Under the pieces are notes generated by a model. The model worked only from the letters and a program-made list of their open reading frames with translations, did no database searches and was not told the DNA's origin. Below are positions 32,237-40,430 of a DNA stretch of 64,000 bases, one piece after another (the stretch's first letter is position 1; each line of letters opens with the position of its first letter). Made by a program: the position numbers and the translations under genes. The stretch is from Austwickia sp. (GTDB lineage Bacteria > Actinomycetota > Actinomycetes > Actinomycetales > Dermatophilaceae). The stretch is taken from the NCBI GenBank assembly GCA_016699675.1, contig CP064985.1, forward strand, positions 4,154,001 to 4,218,000, given 5' to 3'.

Positions 32237-32602
32237 ATGTCCATGCCGGTCGACATGAGCCGAGAGCGGTTCGAGGCGGCCGTCGGCGACGCCCTCGACG
32301 CCGTGCCGGCCGAGTTCCTCGACCTCTTGGACAACGTCGTGTTCCTCGTGGAGGACGAGCCGTACGACGACCTGGAGGGCGACTGTCTCGGCCTGTACGA
32401 GGGTGTGCCCCAGACCGAGCGCGGTTGGGATGTGGGGGCGCCGGTGCTGCCCGACCGCATCACGATCTTCCGGGGCCCGACACTGCGGATGTGTGCCTCG
32501 GCGGAGGAGGTGGTGGACGAGGTGGCGATCACCGTCGTCCACGAGATCGCCCATCACTTCGGCATCGACGACGAACGGCTCGAGGAGTTGGGGTGGGACT
32601 GA
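32237..32602 (+). CDS. Metallopeptidase family protein (zincin-like, PF06262 type)
   Basis: 121 residues. MSRERFEAAVGDALDAVPAE, then NVVFLVEDEP, LYEGVP and ITIFRGP lead to the VVHEIAHHFGIDDERLEELG motif, whose HEIAHH carries the metal-binding histidines and glutamate. These are the standard landmarks of the small 'possibl zinc metallo-peptidase' family. Substrate unknown. In-frame ATG codons at 32237, 32243 and 32255 are all possible; no clear ribosome-binding site decides. It overlaps the GNAT gene by 10 bp. Confidence 0.88.
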   Translation: MSMPVDMSRERFEAAVGDALDAVPAEFLDLLDNVVFLVEDEPYDDLEGDCLGLYEGVPQTERGWDVGAPVLPDRITIFRGPTLRMCASAEEVVDEVAITVVHEIAHHFGIDDERLEELGWD

Positions 32603-33243
32603 CCGACACGAATCAGGCGTCGACCGCGGCCGGGGAGCCGCGCCGGTTGTCCCTGCGGGACGGTTCCATGGTGTGGATGCGACCCCTGCGACGACAGGAC
32701 CGAGAGCCGATCTCGACCTGGTACGACACGCTGTCGCCGGACACCAAGCGACACCGCTTCCTCGCCGAGGAGGAGCACCTGTCCCCCCGGATGTTGGACT
32801 ACCTGGTCGACGGCGTGGATGGCGCGGACCATGTCGCGATGGTCATCCTCAGCGGGCCGGCGACCGACGCCAGCCCCACCGAAACCCGGACAGCTACCCC
32901 CGCGCGCACCGACGCCGCGACTGCCACCGGACGAGACGCCGACGGCGAGATCGACGACGGCACTCGGCTCGTGGGCGTGGCCCGGCTGGTGCGGCTTGAG
33001 TCCGACCCGACCGCCGCCGACATCGCCGTCACGATCGATGACGCCTGGCACGGACGGGGCCTGGCCACGGCGATCCTCCCGGTGCTCCTGGCCGATCGCC
33101 CGGCCGGGGTCACGCACCTACGCACGTCGGTGGCCCGGGACAACCCGGCGTCGATGGCCATGCTGCGGCGGGTCGGGAAGCTGCGTGCCGTCGGCGTCGA
33201 GCGAGGCGTCGTCGAGGTGGAGATCGACCTCGGCACGCCGTGA
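32593..33243 (+). CDS. GNAT-family N-acetyltransferase with a low-complexity insertion
   Basis: 216 residues. The N-terminal half begins LRDGSMVWMRPLRRQD and has the ISTWYDTLSPDTKRHRFLA segment of GNAT enzymes. A Thr/Ala/Asp-rich insertion (about 92-125) separates it from VGVARLVRL, ADIAVTIDDAWHGRGLATAI (the acetyl-CoA loop, RGxGx-like) and VARDNPASMAMLRRVG. Substrate unknown. The GTG at 32593 follows GAGGAG by 6 bases and overlaps the upstream stop, so coupling is likely. Confidence 0.82.
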   Translation: MGLTDTNQASTAAGEPRRLSLRDGSMVWMRPLRRQDREPISTWYDTLSPDTKRHRFLAEEEHLSPRMLDYLVDGVDGADHVAMVILSGPATDASPTETRTATPARTDAATATGRDADGEIDDGTRLVGVARLVRLESDPTAADIAVTIDDAWHGRGLATAILPVLLADRPAGVTHLRTSVARDNPASMAMLRRVGKLRAVGVERGVVEVEIDLGTP

Positions 33244-33274
33244 CGCACTCGGTCCGCGGCGAGCGGCGCTCCTG

Positions 33275-34558
33275 CTAGGAGGGCTGACCGGCCGCCGGAG
33301 TCGACGCCGGCGCGCCGGTCGCCGCAGGTGAGGTCGCTCCCGCGGTGGGTTTGGCCGCCAACGCGGAGAGCGCCTGCCATTGCGGCCAGGTGTACAGCCA
33401 GACGGGGATGCCGGCCTCGGCGGGCTGCAGGGGGAAGCTGGAGCCGGTGTTCTCGACCGGGTCCCCGAACTGGATGCGGTTGAACAGCCAGACGGCGTCG
33501 CCGGGGGCCATGTTGATGCAGCCATGGGAGACGTTGGCGTACCCCTGCTGGCCCACCGACCAGGGTGCCGAATGCAGGAACTCGCCGCTGTCCGTCACTC
33601 GCATGGCGTAGTCGACCGGCGTGCGGTAATACTCCGGATCCATCTTGCCGATCCCGAAGGTCGAGGAGTCCATGATGATCTTCTCGAACTTGTCCATGAC
33701 GACCTTGGTGCCGCCCCGCGTCTCGAACCTCTCCCCGGGCCGGCCGCCGCTGATGACGAACGTGCGGACGAGTTGTCCGTTCTCGGTGTTCGTCATGGTG
33801 TGCTTGGCCAGGTCCACCCGCAGGATCCGCTGCGTGCCGATGGTCAGCTTCGCCCCGTTGTCCTCCATGAGGTAGGCGCCGGGGCCGACCTGCGTCCCGG
33901 CGAGTGGGGCCTTGACGTCGATCGTGGTGCCGGCGGCCCAGTAGCTCTGCGGGCGATACATCAGCGTCTTGTCGCTCGTCCACCCCCATCCCCCGGGCTG
34001 GGCGGGGACGGTGGTGATGGTCAGCTGCGACTCGATGGTCTGCCGCGACTCCTTGGGGATCGGCTCGTCGAAGTTGACCTGGATCGGCATTCCGGCGCCG
34101 ACGGTCCAGCCGTCGGGGGTCACGGTGTAGTCGACCGTCGTCGCCGGCGTCAACGTCGTGAACGTCGAGCTGGCGGCCGTCGTCGCGCCGGCCCCGTTCG
34201 TCGCGGCCGCCGTGATCTTGTACGTCGTGCGCGGCACGAGACGCGCCGTCGAGGTCCAGACGTTGTCGCCGCCGGTCTTGCCCGCCACGGTTCGCTTGCC
34301 GTCCGAGCTGGTGATCGTCACCGCGCCAAGCTGTCCGTCGATCGCCTTCACGCTGACGACGCTGGCCGGCGAGACGTCCTTCGAGCCGTCCGGCATGGAG
34401 ATCTCGATCCGAGCGGGGGTGGCCGTCGCCGTCGTCGAACCGCCGGCACCACCCGGCGTACCGTTCGCATCCGAACAGGCGGACAAGACCAAGGTGAGCA
34501 CCAGCGTGCTCATGAGCACACCCGATCTGCCGTCTGCCTGCCTCAGGCGCTCCCCCAC
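33275..34558 (-). CDS. L,D-transpeptidase lipoprotein (Ig-like domains plus YkuD)
   Basis: 427 residues. The signal peptide ends in a lipobox, LVLTLVLSACSD, so it is membrane-anchored. Two Ig-like domains follow (about 50-145 and 145-245), then the YkuD catalytic domain (about 250-385) with the signature SHGCINM and the upstream histidine in EFLHSAPWS. Such enzymes make 3-3 peptidoglycan cross-links. The tail is Ala/Thr/Pro-rich. The GTG at 34558 gives a proper basic n-region (GERLRQADGR); the ATG at 34513 would leave none. It ends against the GNAT gene and starts after the ctaF terminator. Confidence 0.93.
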   Translation of the reverse strand: MGERLRQADGRSGVLMSTLVLTLVLSACSDANGTPGGAGGSTTATATPARIEISMPDGSKDVSPASVVSVKAIDGQLGAVTITSSDGKRTVAGKTGGDNVWTSTARLVPRTTYKITAAATNGAGATTAASSTFTTLTPATTVDYTVTPDGWTVGAGMPIQVNFDEPIPKESRQTIESQLTITTVPAQPGGWGWTSDKTLMYRPQSYWAAGTTIDVKAPLAGTQVGPGAYLMEDNGAKLTIGTQRILRVDLAKHTMTNTENGQLVRTFVISGGRPGERFETRGGTKVVMDKFEKIIMDSSTFGIGKMDPEYYRTPVDYAMRVTDSGEFLHSAPWSVGQQGYANVSHGCINMAPGDAVWLFNRIQFGDPVENTGSSFPLQPAEAGIPVWLYTWPQWQALSALAAKPTAGATSPAATGAPASTPAAGQPS

Positions 34559-34633
34559 CTCAACCCCCGTCCCACCATGGCCACACGATCGCCTTCAGGA
34601 TGACATCACGGAGCGGCATCGCCCCGCGAAACG

Positions 34634-34665
34634 CCTGAGGCGCCCGTCGCGGCGGGCGCCCCAGG
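34634..34665 (-). terminator. Hairpin terminator after ctaF
   Basis: A 13-bp stem with one mismatch (34634-34646 with 34653-34665; CCTGAGGCGCCCG and its complement) and a 6-base loop, 19 bp past the ctaF stop. It closes the ctaC-ctaD-ctaF operon before the L,D-transpeptidase gene. No T-run follows. Confidence 0.65.
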
Positions 34666-34684
34666 ACTGCTCGTACGTCGAGAC

Positions 34685-35098
34685 TCAGATGCCGATGTCC
34701 CCGCGGAAGTACTCGAAGCACCAGCCGAGGAGGGCGATGACCGCGAAGACGACGCCCACGAGGAAGACCCACCAGCCGACCGCGAGGCCGAGGAAGACCA
34801 GCAGCGCGGCACCCGCGAGCGGAAGCGGCCACCAGCTGTGCGGGCTGAAGAAGCCGTAGTCGCCCTCGGCGTCGGAGATCTCGCCGTCGAGGTCGTCCTC
34901 GGGGCGGGCGTCGAGCTTGCGGGAGGTGATGGCCAGGTACGAGCCCGCCATGCCGACCATGATGGCCAGCAGGACGAGGCACACGACCCCGACCGGTTCG
35001 ATGCCGTGCTCGGAGCGGCTGGTCGCGAACGCGTACACCGCGGCGACGAGCGCGAACGGGATCACGCCGTACAGGAAGAGCTTGGACTCGACCTTCAT
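34685..35098 (-). CDS. ctaF: Cytochrome c oxidase subunit IV (actinobacterial type)
   Basis: 137 residues with four hydrophobic helices: LFLYGVIPFALVAAVYAFA, VVCLVLLAIMVGMAGSYLAI, LPLAGAALLVFLGLAVGWWV and VFAVIALLGWCFEYF. The acidic loop (PEDDLDGEISDAEGDYGFFS) precedes the third helix. This is the actinobacteria-specific fourth subunit of the aa3 oxidase. Its ATG overlaps the ctaD stop by 4 bp, so translation is coupled. Confidence 0.93.
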   Translation of the reverse strand: MKVESKLFLYGVIPFALVAAVYAFATSRSEHGIEPVGVVCLVLLAIMVGMAGSYLAITSRKLDARPEDDLDGEISDAEGDYGFFSPHSWWPLPLAGAALLVFLGLAVGWWVFLVGVVFAVIALLGWCFEYFRGDIGI

Positions 35099-36819
35099 CG
35101 CACGTTCCCTCCGTCACGACGCTGGAGCTGGTCGACGACCCGCTGGTCGGGCGCGGGGCTCGCGAGCTCCTCCGCGTCCGGGTGGTGCAGGTCGAATGCG
35201 GGCCGCTCGGAGCGGATGCGCGGGATGGAGTTGAAGTTGTGCCGCGGCGGAGGACACGAGGTCGCCCACTCCAGCGACGCGCCGTAGCCCCACGGGTCGT
35301 CGACGGTCACGATCGGCGCCTTCTTCCAGGTCTTCCAGACGTTCAGGAAGAACGGCAGGAACGACAGGCCCAGCAGGATCGAGCCGAACGTCGAGATCTG
35401 GTTGAACAACAGGAAGTCGTCCTCGACCAGGTAGTCGCCGTAGCGCCGGGCCATGCCCTGCACGCCGAGCCAGTGCTGGATCAGGAAGGTGCTGTGGAAG
35501 CCGAGGAACAGCATCCAGAAGTGGATCTTGCCGAGCCGCTCGTCGAGCATGCGGCCGGTCAGCTTGGGCCACCAGAAGTAGTAGCCGGCGAACATGGCGA
35601 AGACGACCGTGCCGAACACCGTGTAGTGGAAGTGCGCCACCACGAAGTAGCTGTCGGAGAGGTGGAAGTCGAGCGCGGGGCTCGCGAGCACGACGCCGGT
35701 GAGGCCGCCGAAGAGGAACGTCACGAGGAAGCCGAGGGCCCAGACGATCGGGGTCTCGAAGGTGATCGAGCCGCCCCACATCGTGCCGATCCAGTTGAAG
35801 AACTTCACGCCGGTCGGCACGGCGATGAGCATGGTCATGATGCCGAAGAAGGGCAGCAGCACCTGGCCGGTGACGTACATGTGGTGGGCCCACACGGTCA
35901 TCGAGAGGGCGCCGATGGCGATCGTGGCGAAGATCAGGCCCTTGTAACCGAACACGGGCTTGCGGGAGAAGACCGGGAAGATCTCGCTGACGATGCCGAA
36001 GAACGGCAACGCGATGATGTAGACCTCTGGATGCCCGAAGAACCAGAACAAGTGCTGATAGAGCACCGGGCCGTTGTTCTGCGGGTCGTAGATGTGCATC
36101 CCGAAGAGGCGGTCGCCGGCGAGGCCCATGAAGGCCGCGGTCAGGACCGGGAAGACCATCAGGACGAGGATCGAGGTGACCAGCACGGTCCAGGTGAAGA
36201 TCGGCAGCCGGAACATCGTCATGCCCGGGGCCCGCATGCACACGATCGTGGTGAGGAAGTTGACCGCACCCATGATCGTGCCGAAGCCGGTCATGCCGAA
36301 GCCGAGGATCCACAGGTCGCCACCCAGGCTCGGGCTGAACGTCGCGGTCGACAGCGGCACGTAGGCGAACCAACCGAACGACGCCGCGCCGCCGGGCACG
36401 AGGAAGCCCGCGGTCGCCATGAGGCCACCGAAAAGGTAGAGCCAGTAGGCCAGCATGTTCAGCCGCGGGAAGGCGACGTCAGGGGCGCCGATCTGGAGTG
36501 GCAGCAGGGCGTTCGCGAAGCCCGCGAACAGCGGCGTCGCGAAGAGCAGCAGCATGATCGAGCCGTGCATGGTGAACATCTGGTTGAACTGCTCGAGGTT
36601 GTGCACGACCTGCAGGCCGGGCTCGAAGAGTTCCGCACGGATGACCAGCGCCATGATGCCGGCGAGGAGGAAGAAGAACATCGACGTGACGAAGTACAGG
36701 TTGCCGATGACCTTATGGTCGGTCGTCGTAATGACCGACACGAACCGCTGCCCCTTGCTGGAGTGGCGCGTTTCAGCTCTGGTGCCGGCGACATGCCCCG
36801 GCGTGAGAACGGTCGACAT
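35095..36819 (-). CDS. ctaD: Cytochrome c oxidase subunit I
   Basis: 574 residues, twelve hydrophobic helices. Visible are the heme a ligand histidine in MFTMHGSIMLLLF, the CuB/heme a3 region FWFFGHPEVYIIALPFFG, GALSMTVWAHHMYVTG, and HFHYTVFG near the K- and D-channel residues. It is the catalytic core that reduces O2 to water and pumps protons. The ATG at 36819 overlaps the ctaC stop (TGATG); an upstream GTG at 36822 is possible but unneeded. The C-terminal about 60 residues (DPWGYGASLEWATSCPPPRH) are as expected for actinobacteria. Confidence 0.96.
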   Translation of the reverse strand: MSTVLTPGHVAGTRAETRHSSKGQRFVSVITTTDHKVIGNLYFVTSMFFFLLAGIMALVIRAELFEPGLQVVHNLEQFNQMFTMHGSIMLLLFATPLFAGFANALLPLQIGAPDVAFPRLNMLAYWLYLFGGLMATAGFLVPGGAASFGWFAYVPLSTATFSPSLGGDLWILGFGMTGFGTIMGAVNFLTTIVCMRAPGMTMFRLPIFTWTVLVTSILVLMVFPVLTAAFMGLAGDRLFGMHIYDPQNNGPVLYQHLFWFFGHPEVYIIALPFFGIVSEIFPVFSRKPVFGYKGLIFATIAIGALSMTVWAHHMYVTGQVLLPFFGIMTMLIAVPTGVKFFNWIGTMWGGSITFETPIVWALGFLVTFLFGGLTGVVLASPALDFHLSDSYFVVAHFHYTVFGTVVFAMFAGYYFWWPKLTGRMLDERLGKIHFWMLFLGFHSTFLIQHWLGVQGMARRYGDYLVEDDFLLFNQISTFGSILLGLSFLPFFLNVWKTWKKAPIVTVDDPWGYGASLEWATSCPPPRHNFNSIPRIRSERPAFDLHHPDAEELASPAPDQRVVDQLQRRDGGNVR

Positions 36820-37712
36820 CACTTGGTCCCTTCAGCAGGCGTCCACTGCAGCTTGTTCTCCTGGCCCGGCTCGAGCTTCGCACGGCTCAGGCTGTTGTCC
36901 AGCTGGCCGGTCTGCCCCTTGGCCTTGAGGTCGGCCATGTGCTGGTCGTATTCGTTCTGCTCGACGATCTTGACGTTGAAAAGCATCGTCGCGTGGTACT
37001 GCCCGCAGAGCTCGGCGCACTTGCCCTGATAGGTCCCCGTCTCGGTCGGCACGATCTGGAGCTTGTTGACCTTGCCGGGGATCATGTCGAGCTTCTGCTG
37101 GAACGCGGGGATCCAGAACGAGTGGATGACGTCGCGCGCCGTGAGCACGAACTCGACCCGCTTGCCCTTGACCAGGTAAAGCGTCGGCAGCGTCTTCTCG
37201 ACACCGTCCTTGCCGGTGAGCTGCCCCTGCACGCCCGAGTCGTAGACGTCGGCGTCGACGTAGTTGAAGTCCCAGCTCCACTGCTTGCCGACGACGTTGA
37301 TCTGGTAGTCGGGCTTCGTCGAGGTGTCGAGCAGGATCGCCTCGTCGCGGGCGGTGAAGTAGAAGAGCACCCCGATCATCATGACGGGGACCACGGTGTA
37401 GAGCAGCTCGATGGGCACGTTGTAGCGCAGCTGCGGAGGCAGCCCGACGTCGTCCTTCTTGCGCCGGTAGGCCACCATGCACCAGATCGTCAGGCCCCAG
37501 ACCAGGACGCCGACGATCAGCGCCGCGATCCAGCCACCGACCCAGAGGTCCTGGACCCGCTGCGCGCCCTCCGATGCCCCCTTGGGGAGGAAGCCCCGCG
37601 ACAACTCCTCGCTGCCGCACCCGGCGAGCGCGAAGGACGCGAGGACAGACGTCGCGGTGAGGCCCGCCGCCCGGCGCGCGCGGCGGCCATGGGTGTCAAC
37701 TTGCCGACGCAA
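36819..37712 (-). CDS. ctaC: Cytochrome c oxidase subunit II
   Basis: 297 residues. It has a lipobox at VLASFALAGCGSEE, then two membrane helices (IAALIVGVLVWGLTIWCMVA and IELLYTVVPVMMIGVLFYFT). In the periplasmic domain the CuA site reads CAELCGQYHATM near 231, with the two cysteines, glutamate and histidine. WSWDFNY is the aromatic patch that receives electrons. The TTG at 37712 follows GGGAAGG by 7 bases and is the only good start. First gene of ctaC-ctaD-ctaF. Confidence 0.95.
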   Translation of the reverse strand: MRRQVDTHGRRARRAAGLTATSVLASFALAGCGSEELSRGFLPKGASEGAQRVQDLWVGGWIAALIVGVLVWGLTIWCMVAYRRKKDDVGLPPQLRYNVPIELLYTVVPVMMIGVLFYFTARDEAILLDTSTKPDYQINVVGKQWSWDFNYVDADVYDSGVQGQLTGKDGVEKTLPTLYLVKGKRVEFVLTARDVIHSFWIPAFQQKLDMIPGKVNKLQIVPTETGTYQGKCAELCGQYHATMLFNVKIVEQNEYDQHMADLKAKGQTGQLDNSLSRAKLEPGQENKLQWTPAEGTK

Positions 37713-37908
37713 TGGTGCACCTTCCCAAGATCGGTAGGGGCCGCGCCGGGCGGCCTAGAGCCTTCCGCCTGGGGGCACGGCGTTGCTGGTGAGGTGAACA
37801 TTACCGGTCTGGGGAGGCTAGGCCGCTCGTGCGGGGATGGCTGTACCGCGCGGTGACACAAGAGAATCGGTGGACGGCGCTCTCACACGACCAGCGGCTG
37901 GGGGCTGA

Positions 37909-38622
37909 TCAGGGCCTCTGTGCCAGCAGCCCCCGCGGCAGCGGGCCCGGCTCCCGGCGTAAGTGTGGGACCTCCAGTGCCACAGTCAATCTGGCCAGGT
38001 AGGCCGCTCGCGGCAGCTCGCTCACGCCCAGCGTCGCCAAGTGGTCGGTCTGCCACTGCACGTCGATCAGCCGGCGCGGGTCGCCATCGTCCGCGAGCAC
38101 CGCGACCAGGCCGACGAGGGCCGCCTTGCTGGCGTCGGTCGCGTGGTGAAACATCGACTCCCCCGCGAACAGGCCGCCCACGGCCACGCCGTACAGCCCG
38201 CCGACCAGCCGATCCTCCCGCCACACCTCGACGGAATGCGCCCACCCGAGGTCGTGGAGGAGGCGGTACGCCGTGCGGATCTGGGGGGTGATCCACCGGC
38301 CGCGCCGACGCGGGTCCGCGCACGCGGCGACCACCTGGTCGAAGGCGGTGTCCCAGGTCAGGTCGAACGAGGCCAACGACCGCCGCAGCGACCGCGACAC
38401 GTGCAGGTCCGCCAACTCCAGGACGCCGCGGGGGTCGGGACTCCACCAGCCGAACGGACCCTCGCCGCCGTCGCCGAGGCCCATCGGGAACAGGCCGGAA
38501 CGGTACGCCGCGAGCAGCGTGCCGGGTTCCAGATCGGCACCCACCGCCACGAGGTCGTCTCCCGGCGTCGGCCGCACCGTCGCCAGATCCCACACGGTCG
38601 GCGGTGGCTCGACGGGCTCCAC
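37909..38622 (-). CDS. aat: Leucyl/phenylalanyl-tRNA-protein transferase
   Basis: 237 residues. It transfers Leu or Phe from tRNA to N-terminal Arg/Lys of proteins, marking them for the N-end rule. Seen: LLAAYRSGLFPMG near 36, WWSPDPRGVL near 58, SFDLTWDTAFDQVVAACA near 83, RGRWITPQI, AHSVEVWREDRLVGGLYGVAVGG (split here to its halves AHSVEVW and LVGGLYG) and LIDVQWQTDHLATLGV. The family usually has about 230 residues. The start is GTG at 38622. It is leftward, next to ctaC across 196 bp, and divergent from the PadR gene. Confidence 0.93.
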   Translation of the reverse strand: MEPVEPPPTVWDLATVRPTPGDDLVAVGADLEPGTLLAAYRSGLFPMGLGDGGEGPFGWWSPDPRGVLELADLHVSRSLRRSLASFDLTWDTAFDQVVAACADPRRRGRWITPQIRTAYRLLHDLGWAHSVEVWREDRLVGGLYGVAVGGLFAGESMFHHATDASKAALVGLVAVLADDGDPRRLIDVQWQTDHLATLGVSELPRAAYLARLTVALEVPHLRREPGPLPRGLLAQRP

Positions 38623-38852
38623 GGCCCCAGCCTAGTGATGCTGATCGGGCGGCCACCGCTCGGCGGCCCACTGGACGGCCTCCCGGTGTGCAGGGCGGTT
38701 CCTTAGGCGGAGTAGGAGGCCGAACCCGTCGGTGCGGTTCCTCAGCGTCAGGACCCCCACGTGGATCCCGACCTGTTCGACGCTCGGCTGGTCCGTAGAA
38801 GTCCACGGCGTGAGCGGCTGGGCGAGGCGACATGATCCAGTACTGGCGCGAA

Positions 38853-38873
38853 CTAGGTACTTGACTTACCAAG
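38853..38873. promoter_or_regulatory. Quasi-palindromic operator candidate upstream of the PadR gene
   Basis: The 21-bp element reads CTAGGTACTTGACTTACCAAG; 15 of 21 positions are palindromic (outer CTxGGTA and TACCxAG). It lies 22 bases before the ATG and contains TTGACT, which could be a -35 hexamer. PadR regulators often bind such elements in their own promoters. Confidence 0.5.
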
Positions 38874-38895
38874 GCACCGACGCCACGCTCGGGAC

Positions 38896-39246
38896 ATGGC
38901 ACGCCACGATCCCCAGATGCTCAAGGGCGTCCTGTCGTTGTTGTTGTTGCGCGTGCTCGCCGGTGCCGACGGCTACGGCTACTCGATCGTCACCCTGCTC
39001 AACGCCGCCGGCTTCCCCGACCTGGTCGAGGGGTCGGTCTACCCCGCCCTCACCCGGCTGGAGACCGCCGGCCATTTGGAGTCCTACCTGCGGCGTTCCG
39101 ACTCCGGACCGGCCCGCAAGTACTACCGCCTCACCGCCGCCGGCCACGCCGAACTCGTGCGCTCCGAGGCCGCCTGGGCGCAGTTCGTCACCGCGGTTTC
39201 CGCCGTCCACCCCGAGCCGGGGCACCCCGATCCTCAGGAGGCTTGA
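38896..39246 (+). CDS. PadR-family transcriptional regulator
   Basis: 116 residues. Winged-helix with MLKGVLSLLLLRVLAGADGY, YSIVTLLNAAGF, EGSVYPALTRLETAGHLESY and the ARKYYRLTAAGHAELVR wing. It lacks the long C-terminal dimerisation domain of classical PadR, so it belongs to the short s2-type group. The stop is followed at once by the start of a membrane-protein gene, and short PadR regulators commonly control such neighbours. It may control its own operon through the element at 38853. Confidence 0.9.
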   Translation: MARHDPQMLKGVLSLLLLRVLAGADGYGYSIVTLLNAAGFPDLVEGSVYPALTRLETAGHLESYLRRSDSGPARKYYRLTAAGHAELVRSEAAWAQFVTAVSAVHPEPGHPDPQEA

Positions 39247-39247
39247 C

Positions 39248-39775
39248 ATGTCCGTCCTCGACAGCGTGCGCATCGAGTCCGCGGTGCAGCGCTATGACCT
39301 CGCGCTGGATCTGTACGGCGTGGCCGGCCGGCGGCGCCGGGAGTTGCGCCGTGAACTGCGCGGCAACCTGCACGAATCGGCCCAAGCCGGCGGCGCGTCG
39401 AAGGCCCTGGCGGCTATCGGATCGCCGGAGCAACTCGCGCGGGAATCGGCCGCCGCCGTGCGCGATCCGCGCCGCCCCGCCTGGAGCCAAGGGTTCAGCT
39501 GGGCGCTCGTCGCGGTGGTGCTCTACTGGCTGCTCGCGCTGTGGAGCGCGTTCGCCTTCATGGACGGGGTCTTCGCCGCCGACGTACCGCACGAGGTCAC
39601 CGGGCCGGTCACGCTGCTGCCGGGCGTCGTGGTACACGCCCACGAGCGGGCCGGGGAATTCGGCGGCGGGCTGACCATGACGGGCCCCTTCTGGGTGACC
39701 AGCCTGGTGGTCTTCCTCGTGGTGCTCGCCCTGGCCGGGCGGGTGTGGCGGCCGCTGCGCCGTACGGCGTCCTGA
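39248..39775 (+). CDS. HAAS-domain-type membrane protein paired with PadR
   Basis: 175 residues. The N-terminal about 65 residues (YDLALDLYGVAGRRRRELRR, then LAAIGSPEQLARESAA) are helical and resemble the HAAS signalling domain that accompanies PadR regulators. Two membrane helices follow: FSWALVAVVLYWLLALWSAF near 83 and FWVTSLVVFLVVLALAGRVW near 148. The ATG is 1 bp after the PadR stop, so translation is coupled. The protein probably acts as a membrane sensor for PadR. Function otherwise unknown. Confidence 0.82.
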   Translation: MSVLDSVRIESAVQRYDLALDLYGVAGRRRRELRRELRGNLHESAQAGGASKALAAIGSPEQLARESAAAVRDPRRPAWSQGFSWALVAVVLYWLLALWSAFAFMDGVFAADVPHEVTGPVTLLPGVVVHAHERAGEFGGGLTMTGPFWVTSLVVFLVVLALAGRVWRPLRRTAS

Positions 39776-39790
39776 CCGGACCACGACGGC

Positions 39791-39834
39791 GAAGGCCGCC
39801 GCACCCGGGATGTCCAGGGAATGCGGCGGCCTTC
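39791..39834. terminator. Bidirectional hairpin terminator between the HAAS gene and erpA
   Basis: Perfect 13-bp stem (39791-39803 and 39822-39834; GAAGGCCGCCGCA and complement) with an 18-base loop, between convergent genes. Read right it ends in TTC, read left in TTC too, so it probably stops both transcripts. Confidence 0.8.
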
Positions 39835-39847
39835 GGCGCGGCGCGGC

Positions 39848-40198
39848 TCAGCTGAAGCTGTCGCCGCAGGCGCAGGAGCCCTGCGCGTTGGGGTTGTCGA
39901 TCGTGAAGCCCTGCTTCTCGATCGTGTCGGCGAAGTCGATGGTGGCGCCGTCGAGGTAGGGGGCGCTCATCCGGTCGACAACCACCGCGACACCGTCGAA
40001 GTCGCGGACGAGGTCGCCGTCGAGGCTGCGCTCGTCGAAGTAGAGCTGGTAGATCAGGCCGGAGCAGCCGCCCGGCTGCACGCCGATGCGCAGCCGCAGG
40101 TCGTCGCGGCCCTCCTGCTCCAGCAGGCTCTTGACCTTGGTCGCCGCCACATCCGTGAGCAGCACACCGTGCGAGGTGGTCTCGTTCTGAATGGTCAT
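39848..40198 (-). CDS. erpA: Iron-sulfur cluster insertion protein (A-type carrier)
   Basis: 116 residues. A-type carrier with the three conserved cysteines: C45 in QPGGCSGLIYQLYFD and C109/C111 in GSCACGDSF. VDRMSAPYLDGATIDFAD is the typical middle part. It delivers Fe-S clusters to target enzymes. The counterpart in the M. tuberculosis block is Rv2204c, next to the glycerate kinase. Start ATG at 40198. Confidence 0.95.
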   Translation of the reverse strand: MTIQNETTSHGVLLTDVAATKVKSLLEQEGRDDLRLRIGVQPGGCSGLIYQLYFDERSLDGDLVRDFDGVAVVVDRMSAPYLDGATIDFADTIEKQGFTIDNPNAQGSCACGDSFS

Positions 40199-40430
40199 CG
40201 CTTACGTCCTTCGCAGTCGTCCGGTGGCGCGGTCGCCAGGTCCACAGGTGCCAACCTGACGCGGGCCGCGACCATTCCCGCTGGGCTTAGGCCAGCCTAA
40301 GCGATCGCGACCGCTCCCGTCTCGGGGGCCCCATGCCCGTGCCCGCGCCGCACCGCAGGCTCGTGACGCAGGCCCGCCCCGTGCCCCGGCCGCAGGGCTG
40401 CGTCGATAGGGCAGGGTCACCAGGGCCGCG

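Noticed and set aside
35182..37029. Open frame of 615 codons opposite ctaD and ctaC
   Set aside because: Translation is Glu/Arg/Val/His-rich without domains; ctaD and ctaC are unmistakable.
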